From: Vibrio barjaei
GTDB lineage: Bacteria; Pseudomonadota; Gammaproteobacteria; Enterobacterales; Vibrionaceae
Reading direction: 5' to 3'
NCBI RefSeq assembly: GCF_001639065.2
Contig: NZ_LQXO02000053.1
Coordinates: forward strand, 496,001-560,000
DNA: 64,000 nucleotides
The notes under the pieces are model-generated. The model was not told the origin of the DNA. It ran no database searches and worked only from the letters and a program-made list of their open reading frames with translations. The position numbers and the translations under genes are program-made. Of this stretch, positions 32,638 through 44,625 are shown piece by piece. Position 1 is the first letter of the stretch. Each line of letters opens with the position of its first letter.

Positions 32638-33666
32638 ATGTTCGGAAAATTTAACCTTGCTAAAGGTTTTCGAAAAGATACCAATAACAGTCACGTCCTC
32701 GAGACCGCTATCGTGCGCGGAGACTTGCCTATACAGTGTAATGGAGCCTCGATTTCTCTGCAGGAGCTCTGCTTCTATCAAACACACGGTAAACGTTGGC
32801 AGCCACCAGCTAAAAGCCTCTGGTCACAACTTAACGGACAGCATGCCAGCCCTCGCAAGGGACGTGGAATGACGTTTTCTGAAGTTCGCCAGTATCAAGC
32901 TGGTGATGACGTTAGACAAATAGATTGGCGCGTTACCGCTCGCACTGGCAAGGTGCACACTAAACTTTTTACTGAAGAGCGAGAACGCCCTGTCGTTCTA
33001 TTCTTAGACCTGACACCAAGCATGTATACGGGAACGCAACTGCTGTTAAAGTCAGTGCAGCTTTGTCACTTAGCCAGTTTGTTAAGTTGGATTGCTATTG
33101 GCAATAAAGATCGCGTCGGCGCGGTTATTCGAACCAATAGACGTTTGTTTGAGCTTCGTCCTTCGAGCTCAAAAGCCTCGCTATACCAATTACTGCAGCA
33201 ACTCGTCGACGCTCATAATGAGGGTTTTCATAACGTAGTAACGGAATCGAAGAGTGTTCCTAATTCTAACGATATGGAAAGTGACAAAGACCCTTATCAA
33301 GTACTAGCCAATCTCTGCAATAAAGGAAGTGAGGTCATTGTGATCAGTGATTTCTCGGCGACTTCTGATAGGGATATAAGCGCCATTTCGAAGCTATCTA
33401 AACACAACCGTGTACGAGCTATTCAGGTGTTTGACCCTATCGAGCTTGGTATCACCAAAGCTAAGGGTATACAAAACGTAATGGGTAAAAATGAACGGTT
33501 ATCAATAGACTTTTCTAATGATCGTACAAGGAAAACCGTTGAATCCATATATACGCAGCAACAGCGCGAGCTAACTTCCAAGTTAAATCGATATGGTATT
33601 GCCTTATCTCAAGTATCAAGCGGAACACCGCTTTTACAACAGCTATTAATGTCCAATTTTAAGTAG
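32638..33666 (+). CDS. DUF58-domain protein of the Bat operon
   Basis: 342 residues. The DUF58 signature is GRGMTFSEVRQYQAGDDVRQ followed by IDWRVTARTGK. A von Willebrand-like fold follows (VVLFLDLTPSMYTGT, with a MIDAS-like DLTPS, and EVIVISDFSATSD). No membrane segment is evident. It lies 12 bases after the MoxR gene. The function is unknown beyond its association with MoxR and Bat proteins. Confidence 0.88.
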   Translation: MFGKFNLAKGFRKDTNNSHVLETAIVRGDLPIQCNGASISLQELCFYQTHGKRWQPPAKSLWSQLNGQHASPRKGRGMTFSEVRQYQAGDDVRQIDWRVTARTGKVHTKLFTEERERPVVLFLDLTPSMYTGTQLLLKSVQLCHLASLLSWIAIGNKDRVGAVIRTNRRLFELRPSSSKASLYQLLQQLVDAHNEGFHNVVTESKSVPNSNDMESDKDPYQVLANLCNKGSEVIVISDFSATSDRDISAISKLSKHNRVRAIQVFDPIELGITKAKGIQNVMGKNERLSIDFSNDRTRKTVESIYTQQQRELTSKLNRYGIALSQVSSGTPLLQQLLMSNFK

Positions 33667-33672
33667 TGAATT

Positions 33673-34167
33673 ATGAGCCAGCTAAGTCAGCCTCAAACTT
33701 TACCTTTAAAGCCATTACACCTACCAACCGAGCCTAGCGTTTGGCCCCTACCTTGGGGATACTGGGCTTTACTGGGTTTCATTGTGCTTTCCATCATTTT
33801 AACTGTTCTATTGATACGTAGAAAACGTAAGCAAGAGCGCGCAAAAAAAGCCGCTTTAAAAATGCTTACAAGCGATGTGTCCACATTGTCACCCGCTGAA
33901 GCCAATGAAATATTACGCCAAGCGGCGCTTAGCTACTTCCCTAGAAAAGAGGTGGCTAATTTGACTGGACAATCATGGTTGAGTTTTTTGGATTCACAAC
34001 TTGCCTCGCCGAGGTTTATACCCAATGAATCTTCGTGGCACTCCGCACTATACAACAGCGCCAATCCTCCAAAAGATGAGGAGGCAAACTTAATCTCCGA
34101 TTGTAAATACTGGGTACAGAATGCGCTGCCTCCAAAAAGAAAATATCGAAACTGGAATGCTGCATAA
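33673..34167 (+). CDS. DUF4381-domain membrane protein of the Bat operon
   Basis: 164 residues. One membrane segment (YWALLGFIVLSIILTVLLI, residues about 30-48), a basic juxtamembrane stretch RRKRKQERAKK and a cytoplasmic domain containing ILRQAALSYFPRKEVANLTG and WLSFLD. These features match the DUF4381 family, usually located between DUF58 and BatA. It overlaps BatA by one base (TAATG). Confidence 0.85.
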   Translation: MSQLSQPQTLPLKPLHLPTEPSVWPLPWGYWALLGFIVLSIILTVLLIRRKRKQERAKKAALKMLTSDVSTLSPAEANEILRQAALSYFPRKEVANLTGQSWLSFLDSQLASPRFIPNESSWHSALYNSANPPKDEEANLISDCKYWVQNALPPKRKYRNWNAA

Positions 34168-35130
34168 TGAGTGAATTTACATTTGAATGGTGGTGGCTAT
34201 TCGCTTTGCTACCCCTGCCATACCTCAGTTATAAGTTCTTTCAACCTAAACAACCAAGCGCATCTATAGTTTTACCTCACATTTCAGGCATGCCAGCTGC
34301 GAGCCGAAAGAAAATACTACTCGTCCGGACCATCGCAATAATGGCATGGGTAAGCCTAGTATGTGCTGCTGCTCGACCAATTTGGTATGGCGAGCCTATT
34401 GAGATTCAGCCAAAGCACCGTGACATGATGCTTGTCATCGACCTCTCCTATTCAATGAGCCAACAAGATATGGCATATCAAGATGGTTACATTGATAGGC
34501 TCACTGCCGTCAAACATGTGGTGTCAGATTTTGTTGACCGTCGCAAGGGAGATCGAGTCGGATTAGTATATTTTGCTGACCACGCTTATTTGCAGACCCC
34601 ACTGACCTTCGACAGAGAGACCGTTAAAACTCAGCTTAATCAAACCGTATTAAAACTGATTGGCACCCAGACTGCCATAGGAGACGGTATTGGACTTGCG
34701 ACAAAAACCTTTGTCGATAGTAACGCTCCGCAACGAGTCATGATATTACTCAGTGATGGCAGCAATAACGCCGGTGTTCTTGACCCTGTTCAAGCAGCAG
34801 AAATCGCCAAAAAGTACGGCACCACGATTTACACCATAGGTGTCGGCGCAGGTGAGATGCAGGTTAAAGATTTCTTTATGACCCGCACGGTAAACACCGC
34901 AGAAGATTTAGACGAAAAGACATTGATAAAAATCGCTAACATAACTGGCGGACAATATTTCAGAGCTCGTAATGCCGATGAACTAGCGACCATTTACGAT
35001 ACCATCAATGCACTACAACCTGTTCAGCAAGCCACCCAATCCTGGAGACCTCAAACCGAGTGGTTTGCACTACCCGCGACGGTCAGCCTGTTGCTGATTA
35101 TGCTTTTAGTGATACTAAGGAGAGAAAAAG

Positions 35131-35141
<11 letters not shown>
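34167..35141 (+). CDS. BatA-like von Willebrand domain protein
   Basis: 324 residues. A short N-terminal helix and a second helix (IMAWVSLVCAAARPIW) precede the vWA domain, with the MIDAS motif DLSYSMS, threonine loop TQTAIGDGIGLA and LSDGSNNAG; a C-terminal helix (ATVSLLLIMLLVIL) anchors it. The vWA domain probably binds metal and a partner. It overlaps the next gene by 11 bases, so the genes are likely coupled in translation. Confidence 0.88.
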
Positions 35142-36966
<1,825 letters not shown>

Positions 36967-36971
36967 TTACA

Positions 36972-38606
36972 ATGAAGAACATAAAATCTCTCACCTTAGT
37001 GCTACTCGCTATTATTAGTTCTGCTGTCAGCTTTTCATCATGGGCATTGAACGTAACAGCAAGCGTAAACAAGACCAAAGTCAGCAAAGATGAGGTCATT
37101 CAGTTAAAAATCGTCGCAGACCAAAAACTAGACGGAAATAAGGTGGACTTTAGTTCACTTTCAAAAGACTTCTATCTTGGTCGACCCAATTTTAGCTCTT
37201 CCGTCAATATCTTGAATGGCACGCGTACAGACAGCAGTATTTGGACGGTGGCGATCGCCCCACAAAGAATTGGCAAACTGACCATCCCTAGTTTTGATGT
37301 CAATGGTGTTGCCACCTCCCCTATTACATTGAACGTTACCATCGATGAGCAAACACCTACGACCAAAGACATGATTGAAGTTCGTACTCAATTAAGTAAG
37401 TCAGAACTTTATCCCAAGGAAAGTGCGTTACTAGATACAAGAATCATTGTTAAGGTCGATCCCCGTTTACTGCAAAACCCCAACTTAACCTCACCAGAAG
37501 CGCCAGGGTTAGATATTGAGGCAGTTGGCGAACCTAAACAGTATCAAGCTGTGCTTGATGGTATGGAGGTTATGATCATTGATCAGTCATACAGAGTCAC
37601 CGCTATCGATAGTGGTAATTTCGCCATTAAAGCGCCAACACTCACTGGGGGGGTTCTTTATGGGAACAATAGAAGTGGAACTACGAAGATCCTCACTCTG
37701 GATACCAACTCACCTACGGTTGACTTAAAAGTTGACCCAGTACCGGAAGGCTATACCGATAGTTGGTTACCGACTTCGAAACTTTCTCTGTCTCAAACCT
37801 GGAAATTAGATAGTGGGAAAAACGTAGAGACGAAGTCAGTTTCAATTGCCAGCGGCGACTCCTTAACACGAACCATTACTCTAACGGCAACAGGGCTAAC
37901 GTCAGCTCAGTTACCTAATATATCGGTCAGTAACCCCGATGCGTTTCGGGTCTATTCAGAAAAGCCATCGTTCAAAAGTAACGATGATGGCAGCGTCACT
38001 ATGATCACTAAACAAGTTCTCATAGCTCAACATGGTGGCGACTTTACTCTTCCTGCTGTAAAGATTAATTGGTGGGATTCAGTGAATAAAAAGCCAGCCC
38101 AAACTGAACTGGAAGGGTTGAACGTTTCGGTAACAGCCAACGAAGTGATTAACGCCGTATCGCCAGTCTCAAGTACAACATCAAGCCTGCCTGGTAGAAC
38201 AATCGTTAAAGACTCAGGTAGTTGGCCTTATATCGCCGGATTATTAGCTGCACTCTGGGTTTTCTCTAGTGCAATGTGGTACCGCACTAGTAAAGCCAAT
38301 CAGAACCAAATTAATGACAAATCACCAATGAGTTCAATAAACAATGCATCGATTAAAGAAAACTTAATTGCTGCGATTAAAAACCGAGATCCAATTGCAA
38401 CACAAACAGCATATCGGTCATGGAAAAGAACAATCTCATTGTCAGAAGAAGATGATGCACTTTTGAGGAACGAAATAGCCAAGATGAACAGTGCGATAAT
38501 TGGCAGCGACAAAGACGTCATATGGGATGATAAGACCGCATTGAAATTGATTGGGAAAGCGAAGGTTCAGCAACCCCAAGCAGGATCAGCACTCGCTCAA
38601 CTGTAA
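36972..38606 (+). CDS. BatD-like (oxygen tolerance) membrane protein
   Basis: 544 residues. Signal-like N-terminus (MKNIKSLTLVLLAIISSAVS then FSSWA), a long periplasmic part with BatD/immunoglobulin-like strands (VDFSSLSKDFYLGRPNFSS, MIEVRTQLSKSELYPKESAL), a single late membrane helix (SWPYIAGLLAALWVFSSAMW) and a cytoplasmic tail. The start is the ATG at 36972; an in-frame TTG lies at 36960. Last gene of the operon, followed by a terminator at 38631-38657. Confidence 0.85.
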   Translation: MKNIKSLTLVLLAIISSAVSFSSWALNVTASVNKTKVSKDEVIQLKIVADQKLDGNKVDFSSLSKDFYLGRPNFSSSVNILNGTRTDSSIWTVAIAPQRIGKLTIPSFDVNGVATSPITLNVTIDEQTPTTKDMIEVRTQLSKSELYPKESALLDTRIIVKVDPRLLQNPNLTSPEAPGLDIEAVGEPKQYQAVLDGMEVMIIDQSYRVTAIDSGNFAIKAPTLTGGVLYGNNRSGTTKILTLDTNSPTVDLKVDPVPEGYTDSWLPTSKLSLSQTWKLDSGKNVETKSVSIASGDSLTRTITLTATGLTSAQLPNISVSNPDAFRVYSEKPSFKSNDDGSVTMITKQVLIAQHGGDFTLPAVKINWWDSVNKKPAQTELEGLNVSVTANEVINAVSPVSSTTSSLPGRTIVKDSGSWPYIAGLLAALWVFSSAMWYRTSKANQNQINDKSPMSSINNASIKENLIAAIKNRDPIATQTAYRSWKRTISLSEEDDALLRNEIAKMNSAIIGSDKDVIWDDKTALKLIGKAKVQQPQAGSALAQL

Positions 38607-38630
38607 TGTGCAATACCTAATAGATCCAAT

Positions 38631-38658
38631 AAAGCGCCCCTTTAATAGGGGCGCTTTC
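38631..38658. terminator. Terminator between the Bat operon and the porin
   Basis: AAAGCGCCCC (38631-38640) pairs with GGGGCGCTTT (38648-38657). It has A-rich and T-rich ends, so it can serve both converging genes. Confidence 0.75.
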
Positions 38659-38680
38659 GTCGTTTTAGGTTTTCAAGACA

Positions 38681-39787
38681 TTATAAGTAGAAACGAGTAC
38701 CGATAATGAATTGGTTGTCTTGCGCTTTGCGGTAATCTACATTCGCACCAGTCTCGCCTTGGTTGTCGAAGTTATAACCTGTATATGCTCGAACGCGTGG
38801 GTTAATTGTATATTCTGCTTGAACAGAAGTTCCAGATTTAACACGCACATTGTTTTCTGTGTCTTGCATTTCTTCATGCTTTAGGATTAAGTTCAAACCC
38901 ATGTCAAAACCGTATGCAAGAATCGAGTCTACAGCTTGAGTTTTCGCAATTAGTTTGCTGTCGAATGAGTTCATATTTTTGTTGTCAGCGAATGTAGCTG
39001 CAACATATAAACCCGCGCCGAAATTACCATACTTAGCTGAAACCAAGTTAGACTCAGCAAGCTTAGCTACATTGCGCTCAACAACATTGCCGCTGTTGAA
39101 TGCATAGTTGACGTTGAAACCTGAGATCGTATAGCCGAGAGCAACTTGACCACGGTTTTGCGAACTTAGCCAAGTTTGAGTTTTTGTTGAATAAACTTGA
39201 TCGCCAGCACCCGCTACCGTTTTGCCATCTTGCTTATAACCGATGGTTTCATCGACGGAGTTAGCACCTTGCCAGCCAGCACCGATTGTCAAAGCACCCG
39301 CTTCATCAAAGTCAATAGTATTGTAGTACGCCGCTAACTTATCAGCACGCGCAGTACCAAATAAACCTTGATTGTCGTAAAGGAAATCATTAGACCAACC
39401 GATTGGCGTATCGACAACGCCGGCTGCCATGTAATAAGGAGACCATTGAGTACCTGCTGCGATACGGCCGTATGTTTCATGCCCTATACCAATATAACCC
39501 AAACGAGTCGTAAAGGTGTTTTTGCCACCTTCTAACATGTTCATTGCCCACTCTCCTTTGAAGTCTGCCTTAAAGCCATTGCCAAGGTCATGGATCACTT
39601 CAAGATTAATACGAGGAGACTTTTCTTCAACGCGAGCGTCTTTTCCTGCATGAGCACCAGTTAGACCGATAGTCGCATGACCACCGATAGACATTTGTGT
39701 GCCTTCTTTGTTGTAGATTTCTAGCGCGTTAGCTTGAGTGCCAATCGTTGCTGCAGTCACTGCAAGAGCAAGTAGAGTTTTGTTCAT
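38681..39787 (-). CDS. Gram-negative porin, paralogue 1 of the minus-strand pair
   Basis: Outer-membrane trimeric beta-barrel, about 368 residues. Signal peptide MNKTLLALAVTAATIGTQA, mature start LEIYNKEGTQMSIGGHATIG, and a C-terminal aromatic strand ending in FYL, which is typical for outer-membrane assembly. Internal motifs such as GNGFKADFKGEWAMNMLEGG and TRLGYIGIGHETYGRIAAGT match OmpU/OmpC-type porins. The start used is the fifth-codon Met of the open frame (ATG at 39787, GGAAATCATA upstream). Confidence 0.9.
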   Translation of the reverse strand: MNKTLLALAVTAATIGTQANALEIYNKEGTQMSIGGHATIGLTGAHAGKDARVEEKSPRINLEVIHDLGNGFKADFKGEWAMNMLEGGKNTFTTRLGYIGIGHETYGRIAAGTQWSPYYMAAGVVDTPIGWSNDFLYDNQGLFGTARADKLAAYYNTIDFDEAGALTIGAGWQGANSVDETIGYKQDGKTVAGAGDQVYSTKTQTWLSSQNRGQVALGYTISGFNVNYAFNSGNVVERNVAKLAESNLVSAKYGNFGAGLYVAATFADNKNMNSFDSKLIAKTQAVDSILAYGFDMGLNLILKHEEMQDTENNVRVKSGTSVQAEYTINPRVRAYTGYNFDNQGETGANVDYRKAQDNQFIIGTRFYL

Positions 39788-40148
39788 TATGATTTCCATA
39801 TATGACAGTTAGGTACTTTTATTCGCGTTACAGAACGTAAGTACTTGGGTGTTAATGCCGTATTGCTCATAGGTGCTGTGCGCAACACTGATGAACAATT
39901 CGTTAAAAACTTGAAACTTGTAATATGGAGATACTTTAAAGAGAGAGTTCCCAGAAGTGATGTGAAATGAAATGAAGTTTTAGAGTATAAAGTAACTGCT
40001 ATTTTTATTATTTAAAAACAAATAGTTATAACTAAATTGATTAGTAATTTAGACAACTTACTAGAATTTGTAAGATATTTTTACCACAAACACATTTATG
40101 CACTAAATAACACCCAAAGCTCACATTCACTGCGGCGTTTATCTAACA
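39788..40148. other. Upstream region of the first minus-strand porin, no gene seen
   Basis: About 360 bp, A/T-rich, with no gene I can support. It should hold the porin promoter. The next gene's terminator follows. Confidence 0.4.
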
Positions 40149-40176
40149 AAAAAACCCGCTCTTAGAGCGGGTTTTT
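40149..40176 (-). terminator. Terminator of the second minus-strand porin
   Basis: AAAAACCCGCTCT and AGAGCGGGTTTTT pair around a single-base loop; A and T runs flank the stem, so it works on either strand. Confidence 0.85.
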
Positions 40177-40199
40177 AGAATTAGGTAGTTAGCTTTCCA

Positions 40200-41282
40200 T
40201 TATAGGAAGAAACGAACACCAGCCATCCACATGTTGTCGCGGTCTTCTTTGAAGTCGCCAGTGCCTTGAAGGTCGAACTCATAACCTGCATATGCACGCA
40301 TGCGAGTAGTTACGTCGTACTCAGCTTGGATTGCTGAAGTTGCGTAGATAGTTTCGCCATTGTAGCCAGAACCTAGCGTATCACCGTCGTTCTTAACTGC
40401 TTCGTAGTTTACAGATAGGTTAAGGCTGTTTGACAGACCGTAAGCTAGGATTGCTTCATAAGCCTTAGTATCTTTAAGCTGGATACCTTCATAGCTGTTC
40501 ATGTAATCGTTCATTGCATAAACACCAGCTACGTATAGACCTTTACCGTAAGTACCGTACTTAGCAGAAATTAGGTGAGATTGTGCTGTGTCATCTAGTG
40601 AAGGTGTCAGTGTACCTGTCGATGTAATATCACCACCAGTGTACGCATAGTTGATACCAAAGCCCGCTACATCGTAACCAAGTTGAACTTGTCCACGTTG
40701 ACCTAGGTCGTATTTACCTGCAACAACACCGCTAGGAATATCTGTGTTATCGATGTCGTTAGCACCTTGCCAACCTAGACCGAAGTTAAATGCACCAGCG
40801 TTACCAAAATCAAATGCGTTTGTGTAAGCAAGCATAGCGTCTGCACGACCAGTACCTAGGGCACCGTGGTTGTCGTATAGGAAGTCATTCGCAAAAGCGA
40901 TTGGAAGGTCAGCTACGCCGCCAGCTGTGTAGTATGGAGCCCACTGAGTACCAACCGCTACGCGACCTAGTTCAGCGTGGCTAACACCAATGTAGCCTAG
41001 ACGAGTAGTGAAAGAGTTATCACCGCCGTCAAGCATGTTTAGAGCCCACTCACCTTTAGCATCAGCAGTAAAGCCGTTACCTAGATCTTGAGTAGCTTCA
41101 AAGTTAATACGTGGAGATACAGAGTTTACACCAGCATCGCCTTTCTCAGAGTCTTGAACGCCAACAGAAACGTGACCGCCTACAGAGAAAGTAGAACCGT
41201 CTTGGTTGTATAGCTCAACTGCTTGAGCAGTAGTACCGAAAGCTGCAGCAGAAACTGCTAATGCAATAATTTTTTTGTTCAT
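40200..41282 (-). CDS. Gram-negative porin, paralogue 2 of the minus-strand pair
   Basis: About 360 residues, close paralogue of the preceding gene. Signal peptide MNKKIIALAVSAAAFGTTAQ, then AVELYNQDGSTFSVGGHVSVG; the barrel continues with GNGFTADAKGEWALNMLDGG and TRLGYIGVSHAELGRVAVGT. C-terminal strand ends in RFFL. The ATG at 41282 is the fifth codon of the open frame. Single gene with its own terminator; tandem duplication with 38681-39787. Confidence 0.9.
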   Translation of the reverse strand: MNKKIIALAVSAAAFGTTAQAVELYNQDGSTFSVGGHVSVGVQDSEKGDAGVNSVSPRINFEATQDLGNGFTADAKGEWALNMLDGGDNSFTTRLGYIGVSHAELGRVAVGTQWAPYYTAGGVADLPIAFANDFLYDNHGALGTGRADAMLAYTNAFDFGNAGAFNFGLGWQGANDIDNTDIPSGVVAGKYDLGQRGQVQLGYDVAGFGINYAYTGGDITSTGTLTPSLDDTAQSHLISAKYGTYGKGLYVAGVYAMNDYMNSYEGIQLKDTKAYEAILAYGLSNSLNLSVNYEAVKNDGDTLGSGYNGETIYATSAIQAEYDVTTRMRAYAGYEFDLQGTGDFKEDRDNMWMAGVRFFL

Positions 41283-41973
41283 TGGGATTTCCATATTTCA
41301 AGTTTTATGTGTCATTTCAACGAATGACATAACGCACATAAAGCTGTTACGTACACAGACATAACACCCATGCATGTAACCCGACTTGATGTAACGCTGG
41401 ATTAACATGACGGAAATCACTCTAACCCTAAAGTTCCCAAAGGCTTCATAAAAAGACGTAAAAGATTAAAAACAGTGTTTTCTATTTTATATAATCATTA
41501 AAATACAACAACTTAAGATAATTAGAAAAAACGTAAAACGATCTAAAACAACCATTTAGATGAGGATGATTTATGTTTTTTGTTGTTTTAGAGTGATTAA
41601 ATTCACATTTTTAAACACTTTCCGGTTATTTATCAGACAGAGAAGCACGTGAAATTCAACAAGTTACGTTTTGTTATTTCTGTTTAATTAGTAGATTTAA
41701 GTCTTCAAAACACATCATTTTTGTCAACAATCTCCCATTTTTTGAGTAACGCCTGTTGAGTGACTTTGTTGTGAGTTATAAAACTGCCAATGAAGCACGT
41801 CATTTATGAGCGATAGATCACAAAAGAGTAATTAGAGGGGAACTATTTGGAATTTAGAAAGGAAAGCTAGAAAAGGCGTTCTATCCTTCCATTAGGCCAC
41901 TTATGTCATAAGGCAATAAATGGTCTAGCAGTGGAAACATTGCAGTGGTTAATAATAATCAAAGGATAGAATT
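41283..41973. promoter_or_regulatory. Divergent porin regulatory region
   Basis: About 690 bp, very A/T-rich, between two porins pointing away from each other. I see no gene. Promoters for both porins should lie here; no operator can be pinned down. Confidence 0.45.
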
Positions 41974-43008
41974 ATGAAAATGGCAGCCATCGCTACGGCG
42001 ATTACAACAGCATTCGTCTCTGGTTCAGCACTTGCTGCAGAGGTTTACAATTCAGATGGTACTTCATTAAATATTGGTGGACGTGCAGAGTTCCGTGGTG
42101 ATTTTATCGGTAAATCATCGGGTGCTGAGTTGGACGGTTCAATGGATAACAACTCCCGCTTCCGTTTGAACGTAGGCGGAAACACACAGATAACCAATGA
42201 CCTTTCTGGTTTCGCATTTTACGAAGCGGAACAGGGCGTGAATTCGGATGGTTCTGGAGCGGGAAATAGTCAAACAGAAAATTTCAAACAACGCTACATG
42301 TATGCAGGCCTTCAAACTAACTTTGGTGCAATCTCATTTGGTCGCCAAGATACAGCTTTAGTACAGCTATCTCAAATGTCTGATATTGCAACATACACTG
42401 GTGCTCAAAAAGAGTTTATTGATGCCGGTAACGAGCAAGCTAACAACAACATCCTTTATACTGGAATGTTCGCTGATGATGCTTTGTCTTTGAAAGCAAA
42501 TGCTATTCTGAGTGATGAAAAAGATCAAAATAGCTACGGTATATCTGGTATCTACACGTTACCTATGGGTCTTGGTATTGGTTTAGGTTATGCAGGGGGA
42601 GACGAATGGATAACTAGTGCTACCGATACTGCGGAGACAAGCCAGTTTATGGGTGGTCTAAGTTACGCTGTTGGTCAACTATATGTAGCTGGTACATACA
42701 CTCAAGGTAAGGTCAAAGAATCAGCTGGTGATGTAGATTTCACCGGTTACGAGTTCGCTGGACAATATAAGTTTGATAATGGTTTTGTGGCTCAAGGTGT
42801 TTACGCAAAACAAGAAAGTGATACCTCTCCTACAGACTCTTCTACCTTAGAAAAAAACAATTATGTCGAGTTGACGGGTAAATACTACTTCAACAATTCG
42901 ATTCACTCTTATTTGAGCTACAAGTTCAATATGCTAAAAGCTGACAGTAGCTCGTTGTCCAAAGATGCGGATGATTCACTTCGTTTAGGTCTTCGCTACG
43001 ACTTCTAA
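41974..43008 (+). CDS. OmpU/OmpT-like porin, paralogue 1 of the plus-strand pair
   Basis: Outer-membrane beta-barrel, 344 residues. Signal peptide MKMAAIATAITTAFVSGSA, mature start AEVYNSDGTSLNIGGRAEFR. Porin landmarks include NSRFRLNVGG, SFGRQDTALVQLSQMSD and the C-terminal strand LRLGLRYDF. The ATG at 41974 follows AAAGGATAGAATT. Paralogue at 43227-44282. Confidence 0.92.
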   Translation: MKMAAIATAITTAFVSGSALAAEVYNSDGTSLNIGGRAEFRGDFIGKSSGAELDGSMDNNSRFRLNVGGNTQITNDLSGFAFYEAEQGVNSDGSGAGNSQTENFKQRYMYAGLQTNFGAISFGRQDTALVQLSQMSDIATYTGAQKEFIDAGNEQANNNILYTGMFADDALSLKANAILSDEKDQNSYGISGIYTLPMGLGIGLGYAGGDEWITSATDTAETSQFMGGLSYAVGQLYVAGTYTQGKVKESAGDVDFTGYEFAGQYKFDNGFVAQGVYAKQESDTSPTDSSTLEKNNYVELTGKYYFNNSIHSYLSYKFNMLKADSSSLSKDADDSLRLGLRYDF

Positions 43009-43027
43009 AACCAGCATTACATACTTC

Positions 43028-43054
43028 AAAAGGGCGATTAAACGCCCTTTTTTT
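43028..43054 (+). terminator. Terminator after the first plus-strand porin
   Basis: AAAAGGGCG (43028-43036) pairs with CGCCCTTTT, followed by T residues. Confidence 0.85.
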
Positions 43055-43226
43055 GCACCGACGTAATCCTTTAAACATACTTTTTAGCCCAACCCCAATT
43101 AAATCAAACCGTAACACAACTCACATTTTTCTGTCATACCCATCCAATAACTTACTCGCATCCCAAGAAGACGACGTCCTCACCGAAAGAAGGACGCGTT
43201 TTATTGATACTTAAAAGGTAAGAAAA

Positions 43227-44282
43227 ATGAGAAAGGCAATTCTAGCGAGTGCTGTTTTAGCAGCGATGGTTTCAGGTTCAGTTTTGGCCGCAGAAGTATA
43301 TAGCAAGGATGGAACAACCTTAAATATTGGTGGTCGTGCTGAGTTCCGTGGTGATTTTATTGGCGACAAAGGGGAGGAGATCGAAGGTTCAATGGCGAAC
43401 AAGTCTCGCTTTCGTCTAAATGTTGGTGGTGCGACTCAAATTGCTGATGGCCTTACTGGATTTGGGTTCTACGAAGCTGAACAAAGTGTTCATTCATCTG
43501 GCGATAACACTGCAACTGATACTCTAAAACAGCGTTACATGTTTGCAGGTATTGGAACCCAGTTTGGTGATATCTCTTTTGGTAAGCAAGATACTGCAGG
43601 CGTTCAAATTTCACAAATGTCAGACGATGGACAGATTTGGACTGGAGGTCAGAAGACTTTCATTAATGCGGGTAATGAGCAGATAAATAATACTATCGCA
43701 TATTCAAACGTATTTGCAGATGTTCTATCTATCAAGGCGAGTGCTATTGCTGCTGAAGAGAAAAATGGAAATGGCTATGGCCTTTCTGGTATTTATGCCA
43801 CTCCATTTGGCTTAGATATTGGTCTAGGTTACGCCATGAACGACGTATCGAAAGATAAATTCCGTGGTAATGTAGATGAAACCGGTTCAGCAAATCAGTT
43901 TATCGGCGGTCTAAGCTACTCTATTGCAAGCCTAACTCTTGGTGGTACATATACTCAAGGTACTTACGATTTCGATAACGCTTCTGATGTCGACTACAAT
44001 GGTGTCGAGCTGTCTGGTACTTACAAGTTTGATAATGGTTTCCGAATCATGGCGGCTTATGCTAAAGCTCAATACGAAGGGAAAGGCGTTGGTGAAAGCA
44101 AATACGACAAAGATGACTTCTTTGAACTAACAGGACAGTATCACTTCAATAAGTCATTACGCACCTATCTATCTTACAAAATAGATAATCGCAGTAAAGG
44201 TGACTATTCAGACATCGAAAACGATAAGATCGCCTACGATGTTGAAAACACGCTACGTCTAGGTCTACGTTACGACTTCTAA
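43227..44282 (+). CDS. OmpU/OmpT-like porin, paralogue 2 of the plus-strand pair
   Basis: 351 residues. Signal peptide MRKAILASAVLAAMVSGSVL, then AAEVYSKDGTTLNIGGRAEF. Same landmarks as the previous gene (KSRFRLNVGG, ISFGKQDTAGVQISQMSD, and a C-terminal LRLGLRYDF). The ATG follows AAAAGGTAAGAAAA. The terminator of the first porin lies in between, so the two pair members are separate transcripts. Confidence 0.92.
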   Translation: MRKAILASAVLAAMVSGSVLAAEVYSKDGTTLNIGGRAEFRGDFIGDKGEEIEGSMANKSRFRLNVGGATQIADGLTGFGFYEAEQSVHSSGDNTATDTLKQRYMFAGIGTQFGDISFGKQDTAGVQISQMSDDGQIWTGGQKTFINAGNEQINNTIAYSNVFADVLSIKASAIAAEEKNGNGYGLSGIYATPFGLDIGLGYAMNDVSKDKFRGNVDETGSANQFIGGLSYSIASLTLGGTYTQGTYDFDNASDVDYNGVELSGTYKFDNGFRIMAAYAKAQYEGKGVGESKYDKDDFFELTGQYHFNKSLRTYLSYKIDNRSKGDYSDIENDKIAYDVENTLRLGLRYDF

Positions 44283-44593
44283 ATTTTAACGTATCGTATA
44301 GATAAGAGGGCTAGGTCATCATGGCTTAGCCTTCCCTACTTTCGTGCAGCTGCACCATATCCTGTCGTAATGTTGACGTCCTTCTTCCTTAGAGAAATAG
44401 AATATCCCAATAAAACAAATAGTTAGAATTTTAGTGAAGTTGGCACAACTACTGCTTTAGTAGTAGAGACAAATGTTAGCAGCATTTGCACTTGTCAGAC
44501 TCAGCATGGCGGAGTTGTTTTTCTAAGAGGGAGAAGGTGATTCTTAGCTATGCTATCTAGGCAGAAGAGACTGAACAAGTGGTCACTATTTTT
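44283..44593. other. Intergenic region after the porins, possible small RNA
   Basis: About 310 bp without a gene. It contains small dyads (ACTACTGCTTTAGTAGT around 44451-44467) and ends in a strong plus-strand terminator at 44594-44622. A small plus-strand RNA is possible, but no promoter stands out. Confidence 0.4.
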
Positions 44594-44622
44594 GCCTCCC
44601 TAATAGAGGGAGGCTTTTTTTT
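44594..44622 (+). terminator. Plus-strand terminator with no gene upstream
   Basis: GCCTCCCT (44594-44601) pairs with AGGGAGGC (44607-44614), followed by eight T. The other strand has no T-run, so it ends a plus-strand transcript, either porin read-through or an unannotated RNA. Confidence 0.8.
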
Positions 44623-44625
44623 ACT

